From Bog-473 sp963701955 (GTDB lineage: Bacteria > Actinomycetota > Acidimicrobiia > Acidimicrobiales > RAAP-2): a DNA stretch of 64,000 nt. The notes beneath the pieces were generated by a model. It made no database searches, was not told the DNA's origin, and saw only the letters and a list, made by a program, of their open reading frames with translations. Location: positions 620,001-684,000 of the forward strand of contig OY969694.1 in assembly GCA_963701955.1 (NCBI GenBank). The letters are read 5' to 3'. Of the stretch, positions 9,402 through 19,025 are shown piece after piece (position 1 is the stretch's first letter; each line of letters begins with the position of its first letter). Both the position numbers and the translations under genes were made by a program.

Positions 9402-12272
9402 ATGGCCGACCGTCTGGTCGTTCGCGGGGCCCGCGAGCACAATCTGCGCGACGTCTCTCTCGACCTGCCCCGGGACCGGTTGATCGTCTTCACCGGACTG
9501 TCCGGGTCGGGAAAGTCCTCGCTGGCCTTCGACACCATCTATGCCGAGGGTCAGCGCCGCTATGTCGAGTCCCTCTCGGCCTACGCCCGTCAGTTCCTGG
9601 GCCAGATGGACAAGCCCGACGTCGATTTCATCGAGGGGCTCTCGCCCGCCATCTCCATCGATCAGAAGTCGGCCTCGCGCAACCCGCGCTCGACCGTGGG
9701 GACCATCACCGAGGTCTACGACTACCTCCGGCTCCTCTACGCCCGTGTCGGCCATCCCCATTGCCCGAACTGTGGCCGGCCGGTGGCTCGTCAGACGCCC
9801 CAGCAGATCGTCGACCGAGTGCTCGAGCTGCCGGAGGGCACGCGCTTCCAGGTCCTGGCCCCGGTGGTCCGGGGACGCAAGGGCGAGTACTCCACCCTTC
9901 TCGACGACCTGGCCAAGCAGGGCTTCGCCCGGGTCCGGGTGGACGGCGTCCCGCTCGAGTTGGCAGAACGGGCGGAAGTCACCCTGGCCCGGTACGAGAT
10001 GCACACCATCGAGGTGGTGGTCGACCGCCTGATCAGCCGTGACAACGTCCGCCAGCGCCTGACCGAGTCGATCGAGACCGCCCTGGGGTTGACCGGGGGG
10101 ACGGCGGAGGTCCTGGTCATGAACGGCACAGGCGAGGCAGAGAGTGACGAGGCCATCACCTTCTCCCAACACCTGGCCTGCACCCATTGCGGGATCAGCT
10201 TCGAAGAGCCCGCCCCCCGCAGCTTCTCCTTCAACTCGCCCTACGGCGCCTGCCCGGCCTGCCTGGGGCTCGGCACCCGCTTCGAGGTCGACCCCGAACT
10301 GGTCGTGCCCGACGAGTCGCTCTCGCTGGCCGAGGGGGCCTTGGCGCCCTGGGCCGCGGCGCGCAGCGAGTACTTCACCGGCCTTCAGGTCGGGGTGGCC
10401 GAGCTGGGTCACTTCTCGGTGGACACCCCCTGGAAGAAGTTGAAGGCGAAGGACAAGAAGCTCGTCCTCTACGGCACGGGCACCCGCACTGTCCACGTGC
10501 GCTACAAGAATCGCTTCAACCGGTCCCGCTCCTACGACGCCCATTACGAGGGGATCGTGCCGTGGCTGCAGCGGCGGCACGGCGAGGCCGAATCGGATTG
10601 GTCCCGCGAGCAGGTCGAGCTCTACATGCGCGAAGTCGACTGCCCGGAGTGCCATGGCGCTCGGCTCAAGCCCGAGTCGCTGGCCGTGACCGTGGGGGAG
10701 CGCAACATCTTCGAGCTCTGTTCACTCTCCATCGCCGGTGCGGTCGAAGCGATGTCCGGACTCGAGCTGACCGAGCGAGAGCACATGATCGCCGACCGGG
10801 TGCTCAAGGAAGTGCGCGAGCGGATGCAGTTCCTCCTCGACGTCGGCCTCGACTACCTGTCCCTGGCCCGTTCGGCGGGCACGCTCTCGGGGGGGGAGGC
10901 ACAGCGGATCCGTCTGGCCAGCCAGATCGGCAGCGGCCTCGTCGGCGTGCTCTACGTGCTCGACGAGCCCTCCATCGGCCTGCACCAGCGGGACAACCAG
11001 CGGCTCATCGCCACGCTCGAGCGCCTGCGCAACCTGGGCAACACCGTCATCGTGGTGGAGCACGACGAGGAGACCATTCGCACGGCCGACTACGTGGTCG
11101 ACATCGGTCCTGGGGCGGGAGAGCACGGTGGAACCATCGTTCATGCGGGGCCTGTCACCGGCCGCGGCGGATTGCTCTCGAACAAGGCGTCCCTCACCGG
11201 GCAGTACCTTTCGGGGAAGCGGACGATCCCTGTGCCGGCCCGTCGCCGCCCGGGGACCGGCGAAGTCGTCACCGTCCGTGGTGCGCGCGAGCACAACCTG
11301 CATGACATCGACGTGTCGTTTCCCCTGGGGTGTCTCGTGGCGGTCACCGGGGTGTCCGGATCAGGCAAATCGACCCTGGTGAACGACATCTTGCTGCGCG
11401 TCCTGGCTCAGCAGCTGCACCGGGCAAAGACCCTTCCGGGACGTCACGGCAAGGTCGAGGGGATCGAATTGCTCGACAAAGTGGTGGATGTCGACCAGGC
11501 ACCGATTGGTCGCACGCCCCGGTCGAACCCGGCCACGTACACCGGCGTGTTCGACCACATTCGCAAGCTGTTCGCGCAGACGGCCGAGGCCAAGGTGCGC
11601 GGCTACCAACCGGGACGTTTCTCCTTCAACGTGCGTGGCGGTCGTTGTGAGGCGTGTGCAGGCGACGGCACGATCAAGATCGAGATGCACTTCCTGCCCG
11701 ACGTGTACGTGCCCTGTGAGATTTGCAACGGAGCGCGCTACAACCGCGACACACTCGACATCACTTTCCGTGGAAAGACCATCGCCGACGTGCTGAACCT
11801 GTCATGCGAGGAGGCGCTCGTGTTCTTCGAGCGCCAACCCCCAATCGCCCGGCACATGCAGACCCTGGTCGACGTGGGTCTGGGATACGTCCGCCTGGGG
11901 CAGCCCGCACCGACCCTCTCGGGGGGCGAGGCGCAGCGCGTGAAGCTGGCCAGCGAGCTGAGCCGCCGCCCGACCGGGCACACCTTCTACGTCCTCGACG
12001 AGCCCACGACCGGACTGCACTTCGAGGACACGCGGCGCCTCCTCGAGGTCCTGGGCCGACTGGTCGACCAGGGCAACACCGTGGTGGTGATCGAACACAA
12101 CCTCGACGTCGTCAAGACAGCCGACTGGGTCGTGGACCTTGGACCCGAAGGAGGAGACCGTGGCGGTACGGTCGTCGCCGAGGGAACCCCCGAACAGGTG
12201 GCCAAGACGTCGGGTAGCTACACCGGGGACGTGCTCAAGGCCGTGCTGGGCGCAACCTCTTCAGCAGCCTGA
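9402..12272 (+). CDS. uvrA: Excinuclease ABC subunit A
   Basis: UvrA is the dimeric ABC-type ATPase that scans DNA for lesions and delivers UvrB. The 956-residue protein shows both nucleotide-binding domains: a first P-loop in GLSGSGKSSL near residue 32 and a second in GVSGSGKSTL near residue 650, each with an LSGGEAQR signature. Zinc-finger cysteines occur in CPNCGRP and in CEACAGDGTIKIEMHFLPD. The domain order and length are standard. The start is the ATG at 9402, giving MADRLVVRGAREHNL. The gene ends 12 bases from the convergent DUF427 gene, so any terminator would have to lie inside coding sequence. Confidence 0.98.
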   Translation: MADRLVVRGAREHNLRDVSLDLPRDRLIVFTGLSGSGKSSLAFDTIYAEGQRRYVESLSAYARQFLGQMDKPDVDFIEGLSPAISIDQKSASRNPRSTVGTITEVYDYLRLLYARVGHPHCPNCGRPVARQTPQQIVDRVLELPEGTRFQVLAPVVRGRKGEYSTLLDDLAKQGFARVRVDGVPLELAERAEVTLARYEMHTIEVVVDRLISRDNVRQRLTESIETALGLTGGTAEVLVMNGTGEAESDEAITFSQHLACTHCGISFEEPAPRSFSFNSPYGACPACLGLGTRFEVDPELVVPDESLSLAEGALAPWAAARSEYFTGLQVGVAELGHFSVDTPWKKLKAKDKKLVLYGTGTRTVHVRYKNRFNRSRSYDAHYEGIVPWLQRRHGEAESDWSREQVELYMREVDCPECHGARLKPESLAVTVGERNIFELCSLSIAGAVEAMSGLELTEREHMIADRVLKEVRERMQFLLDVGLDYLSLARSAGTLSGGEAQRIRLASQIGSGLVGVLYVLDEPSIGLHQRDNQRLIATLERLRNLGNTVIVVEHDEETIRTADYVVDIGPGAGEHGGTIVHAGPVTGRGGLLSNKASLTGQYLSGKRTIPVPARRRPGTGEVVTVRGAREHNLHDIDVSFPLGCLVAVTGVSGSGKSTLVNDILLRVLAQQLHRAKTLPGRHGKVEGIELLDKVVDVDQAPIGRTPRSNPATYTGVFDHIRKLFAQTAEAKVRGYQPGRFSFNVRGGRCEACAGDGTIKIEMHFLPDVYVPCEICNGARYNRDTLDITFRGKTIADVLNLSCEEALVFFERQPPIARHMQTLVDVGLGYVRLGQPAPTLSGGEAQRVKLASELSRRPTGHTFYVLDEPTTGLHFEDTRRLLEVLGRLVDQGNTVVVIEHNLDVVKTADWVVDLGPEGGDRGGTVVAEGTPEQVAKTSGSYTGDVLKAVLGATSSAA

Positions 12273-12284
12273 AGCCGTCCGGTC

Positions 12285-13085
12285 TCAGTGGTGGTCCGGC
12301 CCCGAAGACCGCCGGACGCCGGTGAGCGCGCCGGTACGCGGGCGCTCGAGTCGTACGCCGTCGACGTCGATGTCCACCTTCTCGTTGTAGAAGGCGATCA
12401 GCCCGGCGATGGGGAGAACCTCCCGTGTGGGGAACCGGTAGGACCAGGCGACATCGGGGTGAGTGCGGCCGTCGACGAGGGCCGACCAGTAGCCGCCGGT
12501 GGTGCCCTTGTACGGGCACGAGGTGACGGTGTCGGACGGGATCAGCCACGAGAAGTCGACGTCGGTTGGGTTCAGGTAATAGCGGGTGGGAAGTCCGGTT
12601 TCGAAGAGCATCATCGGCGAGCCCGACTCGGCGAGGACGACACCGTGAGACTCCACCCGGACGGTGCGTGTCGAGCGCAGCACGTCGACGCGTACGTAGG
12701 GACTCCGCGGGTGCAGCAGCACCTGCTCGTCCTCCTCGAACCAGGCGTCGAGAGCAGACCACGAGAACCGCACCGTGCCCTGCAGACCGTCCACCGTGGC
12801 CGAGGTGACAACCCTTGCCGCTCCGGGGCGATGGACCTCGCCCACCCGCAGCCCGTGCAACGCGACGGTGCCTCGCGACGTCGCCTCGGTGGTGCCCTCG
12901 TCGATCAAGGTCCCTGGTCGCACATCGGCCAGGGGAACGTAGTACTGGGGAAAGGCAGGCGATTCCCAGACGTAGCGCGCCGTCGTGGTGTCGACCACGA
13001 CTTTGCCGCCGAGCCAGGCACGGATGCGCCGGGGGACCGGCTCGACATGGTCCACCGGGACCGGATTGGCGGGAAAATCGCTCAC
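12285..13085 (-). CDS. DUF427 domain protein (two tandem domains)
   Basis: A 266-residue protein of the DUF427 family. Two repeats of the small beta-sandwich are visible: the first around ARAWLGGKVVVDTTTARYVWE and the second around RVESHGVVLAESGSPMMLFE, followed by TRYYLNPTDVDF and a PYKGTTGGYWSA segment typical of the family. No enzymatic role is established for DUF427 that I can rely on. The start is taken as the GTG at 13085 (VSDFPANPVPVD) because it sits two bases after the nadA stop; upstream in-frame sequence is a shadow of nadA. It is probably co-transcribed with nadA. Confidence 0.8.
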   Translation of the reverse strand: MSDFPANPVPVDHVEPVPRRIRAWLGGKVVVDTTTARYVWESPAFPQYYVPLADVRPGTLIDEGTTEATSRGTVALHGLRVGEVHRPGAARVVTSATVDGLQGTVRFSWSALDAWFEEDEQVLLHPRSPYVRVDVLRSTRTVRVESHGVVLAESGSPMMLFETGLPTRYYLNPTDVDFSWLIPSDTVTSCPYKGTTGGYWSALVDGRTHPDVAWSYRFPTREVLPIAGLIAFYNEKVDIDVDGVRLERPRTGALTGVRRSSGPDHH

Positions 13086-13087
13086 GG

Positions 13088-14183
13088 TCAGGTGATGGCC
13101 AGCATCCGCTCGAGCGCAACCTTGGCGTGAGTCGCCACCTCCGAGTCGACTGTGATCTGGTTGCGCACCTCGCCGTCGACGAGACCTTCGAGGACCCAGG
13201 CGAGATGCTGGGGGTCGATGCGGGACATGGTCGAGCAGGGGCACACCAATGGGTCCAGGCAGACGACCGCCTTGTCGGGGGCCTCGTTGTCGAGTCGGTT
13301 GACCAGATGGATCTCGGTTGCGACACCGATCACGGAACCGGCCGGCGCCGCGGCAACGGCCCGAATGATGGCGTCGGTGGAACCGACGACGTCACCCATC
13401 TCGACGACCTCGTGGGCGCATTCCGGGTGGACCATCACGATCCCGTCGGGATGCTCCTCGCGGAACGCCTCGACGTGTTCGGGTCGGAAGCGCTGGTGCA
13501 CCGAGCAGTGACCCTTCCACAACAGCAGAGTCGATTCCTTGATCTCGTGGTCACTCAAGCCGCCCAGGGCCTGACGCGGGTTCCAGACGCGCATGTCGTC
13601 AGCGCCGTAGCCGAGTTGGAACCCCGTGTTGCGTCCCAGGTGCTGGTCGGGGAAGAACAGCACACGCTCGCCGTGTCCGAGGGCCCAGGTCAGGACGGCG
13701 CGGGCATTGGACGACGTGCAGACCGCGCCTCCGTGCCGGCCGACGAACGCCTTGAGTGCGGCCGCGGAGTTCATGTAGGTCACCGGCACCAGGCTTTCGG
13801 TGTCCACCACTCGGGCCAGCTCCGCCCAGGCCTCCTCGACCTGGTCGAGATCGGCCATGTCCGCCATTGAGCAGCCGGCGTTGAGGTCCGGCAGGACGAC
13901 CTTCTGGTGGTCCTCGGTCAGGATGTCCGCCGACTCGGCCATGAAGTGGACGCCGCAGAAGACGATGAATTGCCGCGTGGGTCTGTGCGGCGGCGATCCG
14001 GGAGAGCCCGAACGAATCGCCGCGGGCGTCGGCCCAGCACATCACCTCGTCCCGCTGGTAGTGGTGACCCAGCACGAAGACGCGGCGATCCAACGCAGCC
14101 TTGGCCGCACCGATCATTGATGCCAATTCGTCGTCGGTCGCGGCCGTATAGCGCTCGGGGAGCGGCGCCTGGAGCCTGAGCAT
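13088..14183 (-). CDS. nadA: Quinolinate synthase A, one frameshift
   Basis: NadA is a 4Fe-4S enzyme that condenses iminoaspartate with dihydroxyacetone phosphate to quinolinate in NAD synthesis. The N-terminal part (MLRLQAPLPERYTAATDDEL, then VFVLGHHYQRDEVMCWAD) is in one frame and the rest (FIVFCGVHFMAESADILTED through PDLNAGCSMAD, HPECAHEVVEMGD and VCLDPLVCPCSTM) in another. The three cluster cysteines C-GVHF, HPEC and LVCPCS are all present. The switch lies near 13970-13985, and the span is 3n+1 bases, which fits one extra base and a 364-residue product. The start is the ATG at 14183, with an AGGGGG-type ribosome site just upstream; an ATG at 14210 is possible. No nadB or nadC is in view. 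Confidence 0.85.
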
Positions 14184-14344
14184 GTCGTCTGCCCCCTTTG
14201 AGGGAAGCATCGATGTGGCCGGCGGGGACAGCCTGGTCGCCCATCCGCGGGTATGTCGGCCTCGATGCGAGGTTGTCCGCCGGATACCAGGCCGGCACCG
14301 CGAGTGTACCGCCCACCACCTTGGCCCGCGCGAGAGTGGGTTCG

Positions 14345-16240
14345 ATGCAGTACCGGCCACCCACCGGTTCGATCCCGGATGCCCCGGGGTCCTACCAGTT
14401 CTACGACGCCGAGGGCCGGGTCCTCTATGTCGGGAAGGCCAAGTCGCTCCGCCATCGTCTGCCCAGCTACTGGCAGGATCCGTCCAAGCTGGCGCCACGC
14501 ACGGCTCAGATGGTGACCCAGGCCGACCACGTCGAGTGGGTCGTCGTCGACAGCGAGGTTGATGCGCTGATCCTGGAGCACTCGCTCATTCAGTCGCACC
14601 TGCCGCGCTACAACGTCCGGCTCAAGGACGACAAGAGCTACCCATGGCTGGCGGTGACCGTCGGTGAGGAGTGGCCTCGCCCGGCGGTGGTCCGGGGGCG
14701 ACGGCGCAAAGGGGTGCGCTACTTCGGGCCCTACGGCAATGCAGGGGCCATCCGGGCCACCCTGGATCTGCTGGTACGGAGCTTCCCAGTGCGCACGTGC
14801 TCGGACACCAAGTTCGTCCGCCACCAGCGCCTGGGCCGACCCTGCCTGCTCTATGACATCGAACGCTGTTCGGGCCCGTGTGTCGGGGCGGTCGATCACG
14901 CGGCCTACGACGGTTTCGTCGAGGATCTCATGGGCTTCCTCTCGGGCGACACCGAACCCGTGCTGGCGCGACTCGAGGCGGAGATGCACGCGGCAGCCGA
15001 GGCGTTGCAGTTCGAGAGGGCCGCCCGGCTGCGCGACCGGATCGGGGCGGTGCACAAGGCGGCGGAGACCCAGCAGATGGTGTCCGAACGTGCCGAGGAC
15101 TTCGACGTCGTGGGGCTGGCCGAAGACCCACTGGAGGCTTCGGTCCAGATCTTCCGGGTCCGGCGCGGGCGTGTGGTCGGCCATCGCGGGTTCGTGGCCG
15201 AGAAGGTGGAGGACCTGAGCGGTCCGGAGTTCATGGCCACCGTGGTCACCCAGGTCTACGGTTCGGACTCCGCCGAAGTGCCCCGACGGGTGCTCGTCCC
15301 CGAGGAACCGACGGATCGGGAGGTGCTCGAAAGTTGGATGCGCGTCGTGCGCGGCGGTCCGGTGGAGATCGCCGTCCCGCTCCGGGGTGCCAAACGCTCA
15401 CTGGCCGAGACGGTGGCACGCACCGCTTCGGAGGACCTGGCCCGCCACCGCCTGCGCCGGGCATCGGATCACAATGCCCGCTCGAAAGCCTTGACCGAAT
15501 TGCAGGTGGAGCTTTCGCTCCGGGATGCGCCCCTGCGCATTGAGTGCTTCGACATGAGCCACCTGCAGGGGACCGACTACGTGGGGTCCATGGTCGTCTT
15601 CGAGGACGGACTGCCCAAGCGCTCCGACTACCGCCGGTTCGTCGTGGGTTCCGTGCCCGGCAACGACGACTACGCCGCAATGGAGGAGGTGTTGACGCGC
15701 CGCCTGGGCGCGCTGGTCGATGTGTCCGAACAGCCGGGTCCACCAGGGACTCGACGCCCCCGGCGCTTCGCCTACCGGCCCAACCTCATCGTGGTCGACG
15801 GCGGGAAGGGTCAGCTCGGGGTGGCCGAGCGCGTCGTGTCGGCACTCGGGCTCGAGGGCCAGGTCGAGCTGGCCGCGCTGGCCAAGCAATTCGAGGAGGT
15901 GTACCGGCCCGGGTCGCTCGAACCGGCGCACCTGGCGCGGGGCTCCGATGCCCTCTACCTCCTGCAACGCCTCCGTGACGAGGCTCACCGCTTCGCCATC
16001 ACCTTCCACCGGGAGCGCCGTGGCAAGCGGATGACCAGCAGCGCCCTCGACGGAATCCCGGGGCTGGGCCCTGCTCGCAGGACCCGGCTGGTCAAGGAAC
16101 TTGGCGGGGTGCAGGCCGTCCGGGCCGCATCGTTGGAGGAACTGCTCTCTCGATCCTGGCTCCCCGATGCCGTCGGCCTGGCAGTCCACGAGGCGGTGCA
16201 CCGCCCCGGGCCCCCGGTGCGCAAGGCTGGAGGGCGATGA
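14345..16240 (+). CDS. uvrC: Excinuclease ABC subunit C
   Basis: UvrC makes the dual incisions around a lesion after UvrB loading. The 631-residue protein contains an N-terminal GIY-YIG nuclease (GSYQFYDAEGRVLYVGKAKS), a UVR motif (EMHAAAEALQFERAARLRDR) for UvrB binding, an RNase-H-like nuclease domain (IECFDMSHLQGTDYVGSMV), and C-terminal helix-hairpin-helix repeats (LDGIPGLGPARRTRLVKELG). The start is the ATG at 14345 (MQYRPPTGSIPDAPG), which matches the family start; an in-frame ATG at 14198 would add 49 residues lying across the promoter region shared with the divergent nadA. Its TGA overlaps the rapZ ATG. Confidence 0.97.
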   Translation: MQYRPPTGSIPDAPGSYQFYDAEGRVLYVGKAKSLRHRLPSYWQDPSKLAPRTAQMVTQADHVEWVVVDSEVDALILEHSLIQSHLPRYNVRLKDDKSYPWLAVTVGEEWPRPAVVRGRRRKGVRYFGPYGNAGAIRATLDLLVRSFPVRTCSDTKFVRHQRLGRPCLLYDIERCSGPCVGAVDHAAYDGFVEDLMGFLSGDTEPVLARLEAEMHAAAEALQFERAARLRDRIGAVHKAAETQQMVSERAEDFDVVGLAEDPLEASVQIFRVRRGRVVGHRGFVAEKVEDLSGPEFMATVVTQVYGSDSAEVPRRVLVPEEPTDREVLESWMRVVRGGPVEIAVPLRGAKRSLAETVARTASEDLARHRLRRASDHNARSKALTELQVELSLRDAPLRIECFDMSHLQGTDYVGSMVVFEDGLPKRSDYRRFVVGSVPGNDDYAAMEEVLTRRLGALVDVSEQPGPPGTRRPRRFAYRPNLIVVDGGKGQLGVAERVVSALGLEGQVELAALAKQFEEVYRPGSLEPAHLARGSDALYLLQRLRDEAHRFAITFHRERRGKRMTSSALDGIPGLGPARRTRLVKELGGVQAVRAASLEELLSRSWLPDAVGLAVHEAVHRPGPPVRKAGGR

Positions 16241-17100
16241 GCGAGTTCGCGGTGGTGACCGGGATGTCCGGTGCGGGTCGGTCGACGGCCGCGGCGGCCC
16301 TCGAGGACGTGGGATGGTTCGTGATCGACAACCTGCCGGCGGCGCTGATCATGAAGATGGTCGAGATGGTGGACCGCCCGGGATCGGGGATCGAGCGCGT
16401 CGCCCTGGTGATCGGCCGGGGGGGCGCCAACACCGGTGCCGAGTACTTCGACGACCTTCCCTCCGTGCTGGACGATCTGCGGGCAACCCCCCGACGCGTA
16501 CGTGTGATCTTCTTGGACGCGCCGGACGAGGTGCTGGTCCGGCGCTACGAGGGCACGCGGCGCCGTCACCCCCTCGCGGCCCGCGGCGTCGAGGAGTCCG
16601 TTGCTGACGAGCGCCGACTGCTCGAGCCCGTACGCGAGCGGGCGGACCTGCTGGTCGATACCGGGGATCTCAACACCAACCAGCTCAGATCGCGCATCTT
16701 GGAGGCCTTCCGCAACGACGGAGTCCCGCACATGCAGACTTCGGTGATCTCCTTCGGATACAAGCACGGCCTCCCACTCGACGTGGATGTGGTCTTCGAT
16801 TGCCGCTTCCTCCCCAACCCGTTCTGGGTCGAGGAACTGCGCCCCTTTAGTGGCCTCGACGAACCCGTGCGGAAATACGTGCTGAACCAGCCCGAATCGC
16901 AGGACTTCCTCGACAAGGTTGACGACCTGCTCATGAGCACCCTTCCGGCCTTCGTCCGCGAGGGTAAGTCGTACTTCACAATCGCCATGGGTTGTACTGG
17001 TGGCCGACACCGTTCGGTGACCCTGGCCGAGGAGCTCGCGGCGCGACTGAAGGGACACGGGCAATCGGTCTCGGTCTTCCATCGGGACGTCGAGCGGTGA
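16237..17100 (+). CDS. rapZ: RNase adapter / nucleotide-binding protein RapZ family
   Basis: A 287-residue P-loop protein of the RapZ/YvcJ family. The Walker A is VVTGMSGAGRSTA at residues 6-18, followed by DNLPAALI. The C-terminal domain ends in a GCTGGRHRSV motif, the family hallmark. In E. coli RapZ steers RNase E to a small RNA controlling amino-sugar synthesis; the role in Actinobacteria is less clear and involves nucleotide binding. It overlaps uvrC by ATGA and yvcK by GTGA, so the three genes are probably translated as a coupled set. Confidence 0.93.
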   Translation: MSEFAVVTGMSGAGRSTAAAALEDVGWFVIDNLPAALIMKMVEMVDRPGSGIERVALVIGRGGANTGAEYFDDLPSVLDDLRATPRRVRVIFLDAPDEVLVRRYEGTRRRHPLAARGVEESVADERRLLEPVRERADLLVDTGDLNTNQLRSRILEAFRNDGVPHMQTSVISFGYKHGLPLDVDVVFDCRFLPNPFWVEELRPFSGLDEPVRKYVLNQPESQDFLDKVDDLLMSTLPAFVREGKSYFTIAMGCTGGRHRSVTLAEELAARLKGHGQSVSVFHRDVER

Positions 17101-17975
17101 GCCGCAGTGGTGCTGGTCCATCGGTGGTGGCCATCGGAGGTGGGCACGGCACCGCGGTGACGCTCAAGGCGGCGCGCCAATATGCCGGCACGATCACCGG
17201 GATCGTCTCGGTCGCCGACGACGGTGGGAGCAGCGGACGGCTGCGCGAGTTGCTCAACCTCGTCGCGGTCGGTGACATCCGCAAGTGCTTGGCTGCGTTG
17301 TCCGATGACGACTCGATCCTGGCCGCCGCGTTCGAGCGCCGCTTTGAGGAGGGTGAGCTGTCGGGGCACGCCCTGGGCAACCTGATCTTGGCCGGGCTGA
17401 TCGACGCCGCTGGTGATCTCCTGCTCGGCGTGCAGGAGGCGGCACGCCTCCTCGGCGCGCACGGCGACGTCGTTCCCGCCACGAGTGAATGTGTGGTGCT
17501 CAAGGCCGAAGCGGGAAGCGGCACCGTCGCCGGACAGGTTGCCGTGAAGGGGACCTCGGGCATCGAGCGTGTCTCACTCGTGCCCGACGACGCACAGCCG
17601 CCCCCGTTGGCGCTCGAGCGCATTGGGCAGGCCGACCAGATCGTGATCGGGCCGGGGTCGTTGTTCACCAGCGTGCTGGCCGCCGTGGCGGTGCACGGGA
17701 TCGCCGAGGCGGTGGCGTCCGCCGACGCGCCGGTCGTCTACGTGTGCAATCTCCGCGGTGAGGTCCCAGAGACGGAGGGGTACGACGTGGCGGCGCATGT
17801 CGAGGCTCTGGCCAGGCACGACGTCGCAGTTGATGTCGTATTGTGCGCAACGGGAAGTGAGATGCCGCTGGGACATCCCACGGTCACCATGCGTGAGGTC
17901 CATCTGACCGGCTCCAACCCCTTGGTGCACGACCCCGCAAGACTGGCGCAAGCACTCTCGGGTCTGCTGGCATAG
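17097..17975 (+). CDS. yvcK: YvcK/CofD-like gluconeogenesis factor
   Basis: A 292-residue member of the YvcK family. It starts VSRSGAGPSVVAIGGGHGTA, with the glycine-rich nucleotide-sugar-binding motif at the N-terminus, then SVADDGGSSGRLRELL and a DIRKCLAALSDDD segment, and a central SGHALGNLI motif, all typical. Homologues bind UDP-sugars and affect cell-wall synthesis and growth on gluconeogenic carbon. The GTG at 17097 overlaps the rapZ stop (GTGA). Normally whiA follows in actinobacterial genomes; here only 31 bases separate this stop from the gap start. Confidence 0.92.
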   Translation: MSRSGAGPSVVAIGGGHGTAVTLKAARQYAGTITGIVSVADDGGSSGRLRELLNLVAVGDIRKCLAALSDDDSILAAAFERRFEEGELSGHALGNLILAGLIDAAGDLLLGVQEAARLLGAHGDVVPATSECVVLKAEAGSGTVAGQVAVKGTSGIERVSLVPDDAQPPPLALERIGQADQIVIGPGSLFTSVLAAVAVHGIAEAVASADAPVVYVCNLRGEVPETEGYDVAAHVEALARHDVAVDVVLCATGSEMPLGHPTVTMREVHLTGSNPLVHDPARLAQALSGLLA

Positions 17976-18006
17976 GTCACCAAGGACCCTGAAGGAAGGA
18001 ATTGAA

Positions 18007-19024
18007 TTGACGGTGCGGGTCGGGATCAACGGCTTCGGGCGGATCGGGCGGAACTATCTGCGCGCCATCTTGGATGGCGGTGCCGACATCGATGTCGTCG
18101 GGGTGAACGACCTGGCCTCGCCGGAGATGCTGGCCCACCTGCTGCGCTACGACTCCTCTCAGGGGAGGCTGTCGGTCCCCGTCGAGGTCGAAGGAAACGA
18201 CATGGTGGTGGGCGATCAGCGCATCCGAGTGTTGGCCGAACGGGATCCTGCGCAGCTCCCCTGGGACGACCTCGGCGCCGCGGTGGTGATCGAGTCAACG
18301 GGAGTGTTCACCGCCCGCGCCGAAGCGGCCAAGCACCTCGGAGGGTCGGTGGATCGGGTGATCATCTCGGGACCGTCGGGCGACGCCGATGCCACCTTTG
18401 TGATAGGCGTCAACGACGGCGAGTTCGACCCGGCGCGCCACGTGGTGATCTCGAACGTGGTCCTGTACGACGAATTGTTTCGTGCCGATGGTCAAGGTTC
18501 TCGACGACGTGTACGGGATCACCGGCGGACTGATGACCACGGTGCACGCGTACACCAATGATCAGAACCTGCTCGACCTCCCGCACAAGGACAAGCGCCG
18601 GGCGCGTGCCGCCGCGGTCAACATCGTTCCCACCTCAACCGGGGCGGCCAGAGCCACGAGCCTCGTCCTCGAGGCGATGAAGGGCCGACTCGACGGCGTG
18701 TCGCTGCGCGTGCCGCTCCCCGCCGGTTCGATCACGGACTTCACCGCCGCCGTCAAGGGTGCTCCGTCGGTCACGGAGGTCAACTCGGTCTTCGCCGAGG
18801 CGGCGGCCAAACCTCCTTTGGAGGGCAGGCTGGTCTATTCCGAGGAACCGCTCGTCTCGAGCGACATCGTGGGTTCACCGGCTTCCTGCACCTTCGATGC
18901 CGGGCTCACCATGGTCATGCCACTCAGCGAGGGTATGTCGCTGGTCAAGGTGTTCGGCTGGTACGACAACGAGTGGGGCTACTCGAACCGCCTGGTAGAT
19001 CTGACCGTGCTCGTGGGCGGCTGA
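18007..19024 (+). CDS. gap: Glyceraldehyde-3-phosphate dehydrogenase, frameshift at catalytic Cys
   Basis: GAPDH of glycolysis, about 338 residues after bridging a frameshift. The first part (VRVGINGFGRIGRNYLRAI) has the NAD-binding Rossmann motif and runs to HVVISN. The second part starts PMVKVLDDVYGITGGLMTTV and contains the later motifs including NIVPTSTGAA and WYDNEWGYSNR. The catalytic segment S-C-T-T-N-C is encoded by bases about 18462-18480, but in the downstream frame. The span is 3n+1, so one extra base near 18458-18464 explains the break. The start is a TTG at 18007 preceded by GAAGGAAGGA at 17991-18000; the GTG at 18013 is an alternative. It heads the gap-pgk-tpiA glycolytic set. 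Confidence 0.88.
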
Positions 19025-19025
19025 A

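Noticed and set aside
18440..18500. Programmed ribosomal frameshift in gap
   Set aside because: No slippery heptamer or following structure is evident, and the same kind of extra base occurs in unrelated genes; sequence error is more economical.
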